Shown here: one piece after another, positions 43,991-58,500 of the stretch
Numbering within the stretch: position 1 is the stretch's first letter
Layout of the letters: each line of letters begins with the position of its first letter
Assembly: GCA_948567375.1 (NCBI GenBank)
Contig: CAOYZS010000005.1
Location: forward strand, 496,001 to 560,000
From: Lunularia cruciata
Lineage: Eukaryota; Streptophyta; Marchantiopsida; Lunulariales; Lunulariaceae
Direction of reading: 5' to 3'
Length of the DNA stretch: 64,000 nt
The notes under the pieces: model-generated
The model's input: the letters and a program-made list of their open reading frames with translations, nothing else
Database searches by the model: none
Told to the model about the DNA's origin: nothing
Program-made: the position numbers and the translations under genes

Positions 43991-46070
43991 AACTTGAAAG
44001 TATGAAATCGCTCAAAGAACTAGAGAATTTGAGTGAGGCATTTGATTTCCTGGATATGGATTATATCGCATCACGTGCTCTGAACACATAAGTACTAAAA
44101 CACCAAAAGCACAGAAGGAAGCAGAAAGGCAGTCATAATACGTCTCCTTGGAAGCACAAACGACTTCATCTGTGCCTAACGCAGTGCCAAAGTAACTGAG
44201 CAAGTGTCAGTACCCCTCGTGCCGAGTTTCTGCTTGAAAACTCATGAGTGCCAAAGGACAGTAACCAAGATATGTTCAATTCTCAATCTGAGAATAGTGA
44301 TAATCCTTAGAGTAGCATGCATCAAATGTAACCTGAAGCAAGGCACAGTAACCAAGATATGCTCAATGCACAATGTGAGAATAGTGATAATCTTTAGAGT
44401 AGAATGCATCGAATGTAACCTGAAGCAAAGGCACAATTGCGACTTATCGAGAACCACATATATAGGTATACGAGAACGGAAGCCGTTTTGGGAACGGGTT
44501 ATCCAGAACTCATGAAGTGCAAATGAGCGATAAACAATATGTACATGATACTGAACACTAGGAATATGTAACCCCGAGGGTAGAATGCACGGGAAGGTCA
44601 GCGACACACAAGACTAGAGTAGTGAAATCCTGAAGTTAGAATGCATCGAAGGTAACCTGAAGCAATGGCAGAATCGAAATAAACATATTGAAACACCAGC
44701 ATATCTATATCGAGACTTATCGAGAACCACATATATATAAAGAACTAGTAATCAACGTGTATTTGATAATGCCTGTGCAACAGAATTCGAGAAATATAAG
44801 ACGCTGTGCAATTGACCACCAGTAAGCAATTGCCAGAGCGAGGAAAATAAACTGTAGTCTGGAGTCGGGTAAGAACACTGGAGATCAAATGTCAGGTAAG
44901 AACCATGAAGCAGTCAAAGAGCGAGTGAAAAAAAAAAGGAAGGGAAGAGTGGAACAATGCAGGAGCGAAGTAGATGGTAATTTCTCAGAGACAATTCTAA
45001 GAATCTAACAGATCAAGCGTAAGGTTAAACACAAACGAAATATAAATATCTCCTGGTCAATAGCAGTAGAGAACTGATATACATCATGTAATCGATCAAC
45101 GCTAAGCAAAGCATATAGCGAAATAGACAGGACAACATGGAATTGAAGACCAACCAGCCAAACTTAAAAGATTAAATGAACTGAAATCGGAAGACTGGGC
45201 AGAAATCATCTATAGGAACCGTGAAGCAGATCAACAAATGTGGGGTGTAGAGAAGTGGGAGAAGAGTGGATGGTATCTTGGCTGAGATGGAATGAGGAGT
45301 CAAAGGGCTGGATATCAGGACATGAGAGCAGAAGCCGTTCTTGGAACAGGGGATCCAGAAGAGTATATGAAGTGCGGATGAAATTTAAACATGCTAGAGT
45401 ATATCGCAGAAAGTGCTCTGGGTGCTTGAGTCCTGAAACTCTAAACAACTGAGGGAACCAGAAGGCGGCCATAGAAACCTCCATGAAAGCACATATGACT
45501 TCATCAGTGCCTCACCCAGTGCCGAAGTAGCTGAGCACATGTCAGTACCCCTTGCACCGAGTTTCTGCTCAAAAACTGATATGTGCCGAAGAAGCCAAGC
45601 GAACGTCAGTACCCCGAACAATATCCAGCATGCTCTATGAGGGCATGAATCTTACCGCTAAACACAAGAAGGAAGCAGACAGGCAGTCATGGTAAGCCTG
45701 CATGAAAGCACTCACAACTTCCTCAGTGCCCAACACAGTGCCAAAGTTGCTGGGCCAATGCCAGTACCCCTCATACAGAGTTTCTGTTCAAAAGTTTCTG
45801 CTCAGGAGTACCGAGTTTCTGTTCAAGAGTTCACAAGTGCAAAGGCAAACTTGGTTGCTTCCGAAAGTGCCACTCAGAGATGGTGGAAGTGAGGGAGTTA
45901 GGAACGCTGGAACTTATGCAGGAACTTATGCAGGAACGGGCAGGTTGTGTAGGAGTAGCTGTAGAGCAGAATTGGAAGCATGCGCAAGGAAAAGATTCAA
46001 GGCGTACCTTGGCAGTACCTAAAACATTACCTAAAACATTAATTAGTACTCTGGGATCGAGAAGCAAACA
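43991..46070 (+). repeat. array of family S units, fourth segment
   Basis: Beta occurs near 44,175-44,260, 45,510-45,600 and 45,730-45,870, and alpha near 44,470 and 45,330. A doubled AACCTGAAGCAAAGGCAC segment lies at 44,270-44,430, and a gamma-like block at 44,855. The beta copy at 45,780-45,860 holds its GAGTTTCTGTTCAA part three times. No coding frame is supported. Confidence 0.7.
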
Positions 46071-46207
46071 CTAACAGAATAGCAAGATGCGAATGATAAG
46101 AATCACAGGAGTGAGAGAGGTAAAAACAGAGGAAAAACATCAAGAAGAGTAAGAAGAGTAAGAAGAGCCGAGAAATAGCATTACAGGAGTGTGAGAGCAT
46201 GAGGGAT

Positions 46208-46515
46208 ATCATCTGCACACGGTCATGTGAGGTAGAAAGGCAAAAAACTGAGTGGCTCCCATGCAGGAAAACAGCAACCCAATGCATTCTACAATATACA
46301 GAAAGCTCCCGTATGTTACAAGTGCTGAGATTTCAAAGGCTGCAATGTGATATCTAACAACTGAGATCATCTGCACGAGGTCGTGTGAGGGAGAAAGGCA
46401 AAAAACGAGTGGTCCCATGCAGGAAACAGCAACCCAACGTATTACACAAAATACAGAAAACTCCCGGACTATACAAGAGGTGAGACTTCAAGGGCTGCAA
46501 TGTGATAAACATGCA
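46208..46515. repeat. 158-bp tandem duplication downstream of the phosphatase gene
   Basis: ATCATCTGCAC starts at 46,208 and 46,366; the units share GAGAAAGGCAAAAAAC, CCCATGCAGGAAA, CAGCAACCCAA and GGGCTGCAATGTGATA with moderate divergence. It lies 80-390 bp past the last coding exon found, so it may belong to the last intron or the 3' untranslated region. Confidence 0.75.
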
Positions 46516-46595
46516 AGAAATTAATTGCTAGTTGTGAAAATTCAAATGTACTAGATTCTACATCACCAGCTAAAGATGAGTGGCTTCAGAAATAC

Positions 46596-49500
46596 CTGCA
46601 TCCATGTGTCTTCGAGGTGTCGTTCAGGGGATGATTCTGGGGAAGTGATTGCCGGAGGAATTGGGTGTATTAGCTTTGGCACGACAACCAGATCTCTTCC
46701 CAGAACTAAGATTGCTCCAGCGTTATTAGCAGTACCTGCAAATTCACCAATATCGTGTGACACATCCAAACGTTAATATATGCCCAGGAAAATTACCGCT
46801 TGGGACTGGTAAGACAATATACTTGAAAGAAAGGCCCTGAAAAGACTACACGAGTAAGTCCATCAAGCTAGTTGCTTACCGCAGTAATTAGTCGCAGAAA
46901 AAAGGGTAATAAGATGGCCCTGAGCGAACCGTTCGAATCCGTCCATAACACATTCATGTGCTCTGACAATAAGTTGTAAATCGTTGTTCTTACAGAAGTC
47001 CATGACTCGGTCAGGCTGTTACCAGAAACGATTTCGCTATAGTTAGCACCAAATCCTCATCAAGACGAGCCCTACCAGTGCAGGTATTGGAAGAAATGAG
47101 AAAAGAAGGAACTACTTTCGCGAGCATTCCGGGAACCATGAACCATGCCACTACTTTGTGCACTAACATATATCTCAAGGTGCTTAATCATATAAACTTA
47201 ATCATATTTTACTTCAGAAACCTCCAGCGACCAGTAATAAAGAGATTGGATAGGTCACTTACTCCAAAAGTTACCAAGCCCGGTCCGCGAGCATTAGGAC
47301 GTAAACCTTCGACACTGTCATTTTCTGTTGGATCTGACCTGGAGTTGACAAAAATATGGAGAGAAGAAATGACAAAGTTGTGCTTCCAAGCACAGAACAG
47401 AAAGAAAAAGGCCAGTGGCCTATGCTGCGGCCAGAGCGTGCCCAAACGTACGCTTGGGCCGCGGCGTAGAAGAAATCAGAGAAATCAAACAGATTGCGGA
47501 AATATACCACTTCAGGCCCTTCACTTTCTGGGTACATCACGCTCGGAATGTTAAGAGCGCTGCAAGTTACTTCTAAGGTATCCCGTTGAACCTTATAACA
47601 AAACTATAACCAACGAGATATCACTCAAGAAAAACCATGTGATGAAATCTTCAAACTCACCAGAGCAGATCCATCAAGACGACGGATCCTGCCTCCATAG
47701 TTATGGGCCGTTGAAGTGCTTCGATCTGCTCCACGTGATTTATGGACCTACCGATTCCACCGTGCATACATATGATCTTCTTCTCTATTAGAGCCGCTAG
47801 GGGAAGCCAGTTGAAAAGCTGATTGATTCGTTGCCATGCCCAGATGCCATCTCCCTCACCCTGCCAAATTTTTGCATAAATATAAGTGAATCCAAGTTTG
47901 CTCTCCCTAACCTTTAGGGTGAAACATTTCTCCCCACCTCACTTCCCCAAGCCCATTTCCTTATCACAGCTTCATATGAACCAATGAACCGCAATTTTCA
48001 CAGTGCTGCTGACAAACGAGCTCGTCTTCTCTGACTGCAACTGCTACTTGAAATATAGGAAATAAGAGCAGAAGCCGTTCTTCGAACGGGGGATCCAGAA
48101 CCTGTGCTGCTACTTGATACTTACTAAACATAAAGAGCTTGTAGAATTGAACGTACCATTCGTTCAATGCACTCAATTCGGAAGCCAAACAAGGCATTGA
48201 TATCAGCAGCTTCATGATTTCCTCGTATGAGATGTACGTTGTTGGGATACTCAATCTTCACCCAGTAAAAAGAGTAAAAGTTCAGAAGGGCTACCAAGGA
48301 AACCTCATGAAGTGACATCTAGAGAGACTGAACATAACACACTCCCTTCACACGGGCCCGCAACTTTTCTCAATCTGTGCTAGACTTCGGGCAGATCGTA
48401 AAGTGATATGCACCTTTAAAGCAAGAAGTAGGGTTATGGTCTCCAAGCTGTGCTGTCCCCGATCAACGTAGTCCCCCAAGAAGAGATAATCAATATACCT
48501 GTATATCACTTGAGTCAGAAATTAGCAGTAAGAAGCAAAAGAAGTGTCACATCCAAGTTATCTAGCAACATGTAACGCCCCAAACCGCTGTCTGGCTCTG
48601 CGTCCAGCTTCCAATCTACTCAGTTTTGCGATCCCAGCAGGTGTACCCAAAATGCAGTTACAATAATGACTACATCTATAGAACCTTCAGAAGGTTACTG
48701 GGACAAGTTCGATCTATCCCAGATATACAAAAAGGATATGATTTTAAAACATCAACTTATGGAAGTGAGGAAACTAGTCATTTCCTGCCTTTAGGGGCTT
48801 CGTTTCCTGATAATTATCAAAGGAAACCTACAGATGACGACCATGAAAGGTCTTGAAACAGTGTTATGGCTAGCTTTTAAAACTAAATATCCGCAGACGA
48901 TCTCATTTCTTCCAATACGATATTTAGAGACGCAGAATATCCGCGGACAAATATATTTGGACATCACGGCAGAAGCTGTTCGAAGGACGGGGGATCCAGA
49001 GCTCATTACGTGCAAATGGTGTGCATATGAAATGTAAACATGATCAGAAGTTATGAGGACAGAAGCCGTTCTTTGGACTGCTTCTGCTCTCATCCCCCAT
49101 TCTTCGAACAGGGGATGAGAGTAGAAGAAAAGAAGAGAAGAAATGTAGATCAGAAACATGAAAAGTAGATGAAATCTAGATCATAAAAAACATGTATTGT
49201 CAAGTAACGATCATATATAGCAACATGTAGAGAATCCATGGACCAATGTGTAGTGAGGAAACGAAGAATCATCATCAGAAACAGGAATCGAGAGACAAGT
49301 AGAAGTCTGGAAATCACAAGTCAAGGAAGATCTGAGAGTCAGGAACGAAAATCGTGGAAGGTGTAAGAATCAGAGCACCTGAAGTATAAAGTCGTTCTGA
49401 GGACAAGGAAAGATGAGCAAGGCGTCAAAGGACTGGATATAGGTCTATGAGAGCAGAAGCCGTTCTGGGAACGGGTGATCCAGAACTCATGAAATGCAAG

Positions 49501-52500
49501 TGATCGCTAGCCAACATGTGCTGTATGCACAATGCTAGAATCGTGATAAACCCATCAAGTAGAATGCATCGAATGTAACCTGAAGCAAAGGCATAATTGC
49601 AACACATTCAGAATAGCATATATCTAAAGGACTAATAAACAACTTGAAATTAATAAAAGCTATGCAAACAAATGCGAGAAATATAAAACGTTATGTAATT
49701 GACCACCAGTAAGAATTAGCTGGGGAATGGAGGAGTGGATCAAAGCGAGAGGTTTTGGATGGTGTTGTGCAGAGACATATCGAAATGTAACAGGGTACCA
49801 AGAGCGAAGCGAAAGAGGACAGGATATAAAGTATATCCCAACAAACGCTATGGACGCTTGAGTCCGGATACACTAAACCGCAAACTGAAGCAGAAGGTGG
49901 CCATAGGTTAAACAACTGGATATAGAGAAATGAGGACAGAAGCTGTTCCTCAAAGGGAGATCCAGAACTCATTAAATGCAAATGAATTCAAGATATGTAA
50001 TGTATACAAGATAGCAAACCTCTGATCGAATGGTAACATAAACATATATAGGTATATGAGAACAGAAGTCGTTCTAAGGGTTATCCAAAACTCATGAATA
50101 GCATAAATATATGTAACCTGGACACATATTAAAAGGAAATGGATATTTCTAGATGAGAGCAGAAGCCATTCTAGGAACAGGATGATCCAGAACTCATTAA
50201 ATACATACGATCGGTAACTAAAACATACTTTATGCCCAATGCGAGAATAGTGATCAATCCGTAAAGCAGAATGCATCTAATGTAACCTGAAAGCATAAGT
50301 GCAACAAATCGAAAGGCATAAGTGCAAGATATCGAGAACAACACATATCTAAAGGACTAGTAAACAACTTAAATCGATAAATTCATCCAAGAGATATAAA
50401 ACATTGAGTAATTGACCACCGGTAAGCAGTGCATGAACAAAGAAAATTAAACTGTAGGCTGGAGTCGAGTAGGAACAGTGGAGACACCGGAGGTCGAAAG
50501 TCAGGTATGAACCATGGTTCATACCTGACTCATATTCATATGAATCAGGCAAAGAGCGAGGAAAACACGATAAGAAGGGAATGAGCTGGGGAAGGGAGAA
50601 GTGGAATAATGCGGGAATACAGTGGATGGTGCTTCTGCAGAGACATATTGAAGTGGTACAGTGCACCAAGAGCGATGCGAAAGAGGACAGAATATATAGG
50701 TATATGAGGGCAGAAAACCTTCTGGGAACAAGCTATCCAGAACTCATGAAATACAAATGATCAGTGACCAAGATGTGCGTGATGCACAATGCTAGAATAG
50801 TGATAAATCCATAAGGTAGAATGCATCCAATGTAACCTGAAGCAAAGGCATAATTGACACAAATTGAGAATAACATAGATCTAAAGGACTAGTAAACAAC
50901 TTGAGATCGCTAACAGCTATGCAAACGACTATGAGAAATAGAAAACGTTCCGTAATAGACCACTGGTGTAAGCAGTGCATGAACGATGACAATTAAAAAC
51001 GTGGGCTGGAGTTGGGTAGGAACACTGTAGACGCAGGAGGTCTGAACCATGAATCAGGCAAAGGCATAATTGCAACAAATGGAGAATAACAGATATCTAA
51101 AGAACTAGTAAACAACTTGAAATCCATAACACCTATGCAAAAGACTACAAGAAATAGAAAACGTGATGTAATAGACCAGTAAGCAGTGTGTGAACGATGA
51201 AAATTAAAAACGTGGGCTGAAGTCTGGTAGGAACACTGTAGACACGAGAGGTCGAATCATGAATCAGGCTAAGAGCAAAAGAAAAATAATAGGGAGGGAA
51301 TTAGCTGGGGAATGGAGTGGAACAATCCAAGAACTTATGGATGGTGTGGCTGCAGAGACATGTCAAAGTGTAACAGGGTAATGAGAGCAAAGCGAAAGAG
51401 GACAGGATATAAAGTATATCGCAACGTCTGCTATGGACGCTAGAGGCTTGAGACACTAAACAGCAAAGGGAAGCAGAAGGCGGCCATGCTAAACCTCCAC
51501 GAAAACACATGCGACTTTGTCAGTGCCGAAGTAGCTGAGCAAGTGTCAGTACCCCTCCTACCCAGATTCTGCTCGAAAACTCATTAGTGCAAAGGCCAAC
51601 TCGGGTTGCTCCGCTAAAGTGCCGCTCATAAGTAGTGGGAATGTTGAAGAAACAGAAGACCAGTAAGTGGAAATGTGAAAAGAAAGAGCAAGCAGAACTG
51701 CCAGCACATCAATAAACACAGGAGTCTCAGCCGCTTAATGAGCATCAGGCAAGAAAGAAATGAATCAACATGAGCAAGAGGAGGGAAGGATTCGAGACAT
51801 ACCTGATGGATCCCTGAAATCACAAACATCCATTAGTAGAGAGAAAATCCAAGACACAGCAATGAGAAATTGTCAAGCAGAGGTTCATTAGTAATAAGAG
51901 AGGGGAGCAAGAAACGTCAGCGTTGCAAGGGAAGGGGCAAGTCTACTCAATCAAGGAAAGCAAAGGCAGTGTAACAAGGAAAGAATAGAGAAACAAGGGA
52001 AAAGCTGAAAGGACCTAGAGCACCGCAGGGAAGGGCAAAGAAAAGAGGCAAAATGTACATAGGATGAAGTGATGGACAAGGTGGGCCCACATGTCCACAT
52101 GCAAACTTCAAAGACCACATGGCAGAAAACCGTATGTGAATTAAAATAATGATAGACAGTACACATACAAGTCCAGAAGTCAAGTAGAACTCCTGTACAA
52201 CTGTATGGTATGCAAGCCTATGGGAGAAACTACTGGTGGACAGGATATACCGGTATATGAGAGCAGAAGCCATTCTAGGAACGGGTTATCCAGAACTCAT
52301 GAAATGCAAAAGATCAATAAGCAATATGTATGTGATTCAAAATGCAAGAATAGTGATAAAGCCCTAAGGTAGAATGCATAAAATGTAACCTGCAGGAAAG
52401 GCAGAATTGAAACAAATTGAAATAAAAATAACATATGACTAACTTACTAGTAAACAACGTGAAATCTAGAACATCCATGCAAACGACTGTGGGTAATAGG

Positions 52501-55500
52501 AAACATTATGTAAAGCAAAGGCCAGTAAGCAGTGCATGAACGATAAAGATGAAAAACGTGGGCTGGAGTCGGGTAGGAACACTGTAGACGCGAGAGGTCA
52601 AGCCTGGAATCAGTCAAAGAGCGAAGGAAAATACTAGGGAGGGAATTAGATGCGGAATGGAGGAGTGGAGCAATGCAAGAACTAGGGGATGGTGTGGCTG
52701 CAGAAACGGGTCGGAGTGTAACATGGTCACGAGAGCGAGGCGAGAGAGGACAAGATATAAAGTATATCACAACAGGCGCTAAGGACGCTTGAGTCCTGAG
52801 ACACTAAACAGCAAAGGGAAGCAGAAGGCTGCCATAGTAAACCTCCGCGGAAAACACCTGCGACTTCATCAGTCCCTCACGCAGTGCCGAAGTAGCTGAG
52901 CAATTGTCAATACCCCTCGTACCGAGTTTCTGCTCTAAAACTCAAGACTGCCAAGGCAAACTCGGTTGCTCCCCTAAACTGCTGCTCATAAGTAGTGGGA
53001 AAGTTGAAAGGACAGAAGAACTGAAATGGAAATGTGTGAATACGGGGCAAGTAGAAGTGCAGGCACATAAACAAGTGCAGGAGTCTCAGCAAGCGCAGGA
53101 GTCTCAGCCGCATAATGAGTATCAGGCAAGAGAGAAAAGAATCCACATGAGTAAGAGAAGGGAGGAAAACGAGAAATACCTGATGGATCCCTGAAATCAC
53201 AAACATGCATTACTAGAGAGAAATTCCAAGACACAGCAAAGAGAAATAATCAAGCAGAGGTTCGAGAACAGATAAGAGTGGGGAGCAAGAAACATCAACG
53301 CTGCGTGGGAAGGGACTAGGCAACTCAAACAGGAGAAACAAAGGCAAACAGATAAGCAAATAAAAGTCTGAAAAGAGTTAGGGCAAGAAACATCAGCACT
53401 GCCCGGGAAGGGACGAGTGGGGAGCAAGAAACATCAATGCTGCACGGGAAGGGACTAGGCAACTCAAACAGGAGAAACAAAGGCGAACAGAGAAGCAAAT
53501 AAAAGTCTGAAAAGAGTTAGGGTATCTCACGAAAGTGGTAAGAAAAGAAGCAAAATCTGCCTCGGGTGAAGTGAAGGATAAGGTGGGCCCACATGTCCAT
53601 AAGCAAACAATCAACGTCCATATGGCAGAAAACCCAAATAGTGATAGGCAGTGTATATTATATCACTTCAGGAGTCAAGAATGGTATCCGAGTCTAAACC
53701 CAAATAGTGCTAGGTAGTGTATGTATATCACTTCAGGAGTTAAGAATGGTATGCGAGTCTATGGGAAAAATTATAGATCTATGAGAGCAGAAGCCGTTTT
53801 AGGAATGGATGAACCAGAACTCATGAAATGCAAATGCTTGGTAGCCAAAATGTCCATGATGCACAATGCTAGAATAGTGATAAATCCTGAAGCAATTTGT
53901 TGCATGCCAATTCATCGGATGTAACCTGCAGCAAAGGCATAATTGCAACAAATTGAGAATAACATATATCTCACGGACGAGTAAACAACTCGAAATTGAT
54001 AACATTGATGCAAACGACTGCAAGAAATAGAAAACGTTATGTAATAGACCAATGACCACATAGCAGAAAACCGTATTTCAATTCAAATAGTGGTAGACTG
54101 TATATATACAAGTCCAGAAGTCAAGTAGAACTCCAGTAAAACTTCAAGGTTTGCAAGCCTATAGGAGAAACTACTGGTGGGCTTAGACATGAGCTCACCC
54201 CCTGGCAGAAAGAACAGATATCACAGCATGTACTATGAATGCATGAGTCCTACAACGCTAAACAACTGAAGGAAGTAGAGGGCAGTCATAGTAAAACTCC
54301 ATGAAAACACATACGACTTCACCAGCGCACAGCGCAGTGCCGAAATAGCTGAGTGAGTGTCAGTAACCCTCATACTGCGTTTCTGTTAGACAGCTCATGA
54401 GTGCCAAGTAGACCTGAAACACTACATAATGACGGAAGCAGAAAAGCAGTAAAAGAAGGCCTCCGCAAAAGCACAAACGAGTTCATCAGTGCCTAACTCA
54501 TTGCTGAAGTAGTTAGGCAAACGCCAGTACCCCTCGTACTGAGTTTCTGTTCAAAAGCTCAGTACCCCTCATACCGACTTTCTGTTCAAAAGCTCATGAC
54601 TGCTAAGGCAAACTTGGTTGCTTCCAGAGGGTAACAAAAGTGGTAACAAAGTGAACTAAGGAACCACTGGAACTTATGCGGGAAACCAGCAAGGTCATGT
54701 AGAAATTTCTATAAAGCTGATCATAATTGTAGTAGTATGTTAGTTTAGTTAATCTCTAGTTTAATGACCTCTCTAGTTTTAAAGTTTTGGTAGATTCCTC
54801 TAGAAGCTCTGCTAAACATCTACTTATGGGTCCTGCAAAGCAACCTTCTAGGGTTTGCTTAAGTGTATGTAAGAGTGCTTTCTGCTCTTGTTTTGCTAAG
54901 TGCTTCTACAAGAGTGATTCCCAGCACCAACCCAGAGCATTTCGTGAAACTCTGAGCTGCCTAACATCATCTCAAGAGTGTTATGTGCTATCTCAGTATT
55001 GGAGCCTATTAGTGCTGCGTAAGTGAACTGATGTGTACTATCTTTGAAAGCTCTGAGAGAGAGTGAGTTGAATTTTGCTGTGTGCAATCAGGAGTGTCTA
55101 CTCTGGTGAGACTGGGAAAGCTGAGTGCTAGGATGTCTGATACGTCAGAAGTCAAAATGATTGAGGAGAGACCATCTACTTCAAAGACTAGGAAGAAAAG
55201 TTCTCATCATAGTGGATCCATTTCATAAGTAAAGACATGAGGAAATGAGAGCAGAAGTCGTTTGAAGATGGGGCTATCTGGAACCCACTAAGTGCATATG
55301 AACTGCAGATGAAATATCAGGATGAATTTGCGCAAATCAAAATGAATAGCAATTCAGGAGATGAAAATTAAGTGAATCTAACACTCCGAAGGTAAGCCGA
55401 AGTAAAGACATAATTGAAACATCTCATGAGTAATACCTGCAGGGAGCTAGTGTACATCCTGTAATCACAAGCAAGATGCGACTAATTAAGCATCTGAAAT

Positions 55501-58500
55501 AGAAAGTCGGGTAAGCATGATACAGAGGAACATCGCGCTAAGAATAATATGCAAAGCATTAGTTGACAATGGGTGACATAAAGACAAGACATAGGGGAAA
55601 TAAGAGCAGAAGCTGACCGAAGAACCAAGGATCCAGAACACACTAAGTGCATTATGAAGTACCAATTTGTATCCATATATTTTTGACGAAAAAACTGATC
55701 CCCAAAGGTGATGTAGGTGATGAAATAAAAAAACATCCACTGATGAGAATATCTGCATTAGAACCATATATTTGAGGTAAAACTGGAAGTGTTTTGCCCA
55801 AAGGAGAAATGTTATGTTCTTATGTTAGCGCTTAAGTGATTTATATAGGTCTGCGAGAACAGATACCGTTCTGGAAACGGGTTATCCAGAACTCATGAGT
55901 TGCAAACGATTGTTAAGCAAGATGTACATGGTACGCAACGCTAGAGTAGTATGAAATCCCTAAGTTAGAATGCATCGAAGGTATCCGACAGCAATGGCAT
56001 AATCGACGCAAACCTATTGGAACAACTGCAATATATAGAGAAGAAACATCAGCAAATGAAAGGCGAAGTAAATGTCATTGAGAAACCAGTAGATAGCAAT
56101 ACGCATATTTGAGAGGCAGCCATCAAAGAAGCAGATGCCGACCTCCCACATCAGTAGAGGAAAAATACATCAGGAATAAACGGCCAACTTAAAACGGATG
56201 GAGAAAAACTGGTATCAAGAGACAAGAAGTAATCTGTAAATATCACGGGTCAAGGAAGATCGGAGTCAGGAAACTACAATCGTGGAAGGTGTAGGAGAAA
56301 GAGCATGGGAAGGAGAATATATCGCGGGGCAAGGAAGATCTTTGTCAGGAAACGAAAGTCGTGGAAGGTGTAGGACAAAGAGCACTGGAAGTAGAAATCG
56401 CTCAGAGAACGAGGGAAGACGAGCAAGGCATCCAAGGACTGGATATCGATATATCACAGCAAGCGCTATGGATGCTTGAGTCCAGAGAAACCAAACCACT
56501 GAGGGAAGCAGAAGACGGCCATAGTAAGTCTCCATGAAAACATATCTTCGGACTTGGGACAAGTCGTGCAACCGAGCCACATCATTGGCATCCAGCAATC
56601 TGCAAATGAAATCAAGTTCATAGGTGAAGAGGTATAAATTAGCCACGAAGACAACACAAGGTGTCCCTATAGGAATCCCGATCTCTTGACGGAAGAGGTT
56701 ATTACCGAAAGTGATGTAAAGGTTATCAAAAAGGAATAGCATCCAACCAATGAGACAGTCTGCATCAACCGCCATGAATTTGAGATGTTTTGCCTATTGA
56801 GAGATATTGTTACGTTTTTTAAGCCATATGTATTTGAAGTCAAGTGTAGAGGTCTCAACAAGTAACAAGGTTTCCCTATGCAGAGTGAACCTGTAATGGA
56901 AAATAGATCTGATGAGAGTAGACAGTCTTGTTTTGAGATCATGGAGGTGGATCTTTGTATAAAGGGTGGTGAAATCAAAACTTTGAAAAAGAACTTTTTC
57001 CAGGGTGGCAGGAGTATGTAGCAAACCAGAGTCTGTAGGAGAAGAGGATATGCTCTTGCGCAGTCTTTGCACCTGCTGAAGCAAAACAGGAACGCCAGAA
57101 GAGTCATCCAAGATCCAGCTAGAGTTGACCCTCAGTCCCACTCGTAAGAATTCATGCCTCCAGAGGTCGTTTGCAGAAGGTAGCAATGCTTTGAAGAATG
57201 AGCTCAGCCAGTGAGAAAATTCAGACAAGGAAGTGGAGTAGCCTGCAGCAATGAACCTAGGAGCAACGGGAGACTTATGGAATTTCCAAGCGCAGCAGAA
57301 GTAAGGGAGTTTTTCAGAATCCTTGGAGGCACGAAATCCCTGAGAGGTATTGAAACTGAGAGGTATTGAAACTGTGGTGAGAAAATTAAAGCTGGTTTTG
57401 AGAAATCAATGAGACTTGATAGGTTGCGGACGGAGAATGAAGCTCATTGAGCAAAGTTTGAATGTAAAAGTGTCTGCAAACGAATACGAAATTGTTGGGA
57501 CACTTGTCCATATAAGATAATAAAATGTGACTTGAAATGAGCATGAAGTTTTCTATCAAGAGGAGAAAGGAAAATTGGATCTACTGAATTGAAAGCATCA
57601 TGAATGGGAGGGAGATTGAGTAAAAGTTTAACCTTTTGTACGATGGTGACTTTCCATTGGTCAAAAATGCCTTTGGTGCCCAATATGGCTTCATAATAAA
57701 GAACAAATTGCGAATGCAAGTTTGAATCGCAATGAAAGTAGAGGGGGGAGAGGTGGGCGTTATGCAAAACTTGTTTCCTCTGGAGAAGAGAAGTGAAATA
57801 TTGGAGGAAGGTAAAATGTGAAGTGAAGCTGTAATGACATGTCCGTGTGAAGGGTTAATGAAACCTGGATGTTGAAAACAACTGCAGGGAGAAGGAGCTC
57901 TTAAGCGATTTATATATGAAGTCAAGGGCAGAAGTCTCATTTACTAGCACGGACTCCCTGTTGAGAGAGTGAACCTATATTAGAAACGTGGGATCCAATG
58001 AGTGTAGCATCCTTGTTGAGGTCCTCCAGGCGAAATCAAAACAGGGTGATGAAATGAAAACTCTGAAAAAGATTTCTTCGAGGGTGGCACTTTTTCCAGA
58101 TCGAAGCTTATACATGAATTTCTGAAAATTCTCTTCTGAAGCTTCGATCAACCAACTGGAAGGTCGTCACCATATGTTAGCACCTGGGCCTTTGCTCGAG
58201 CTCACCCAACAGGTCGAGCAAACGCCAAAAACTGTTGATCAGTTAGTTATCAGCTCTAGCTCGTAACCACAGCGATACACATTGGCATAGACTGCACACT
58301 TGGTGCACATCAGTATCCCACGGCCCTGCTTCACGAGTTGAAACCCAAAATTGATATTGAGATTGTCACATAAGAAAAACATCCGCCAGATGAGGTCGTC
58401 AGCATCGGGTATCATGAATTTGAGATGTGTTCTTGTAAGGGCTATATTATTTCTGATCGACTCTGAATTCGAAACCCAGTGCCGAAGTCCAGACTCGGAG

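Noticed and set aside
53180-53210. CCTGATGGATCCCTGAAATCAC, repeated in family S, resembles a hammerhead ribozyme core (CTGATGA ... GAAA).
   Set aside because: The required CTGATGA is CTGATGG, stem II does not pair convincingly, and no matching cleavage strand was found.
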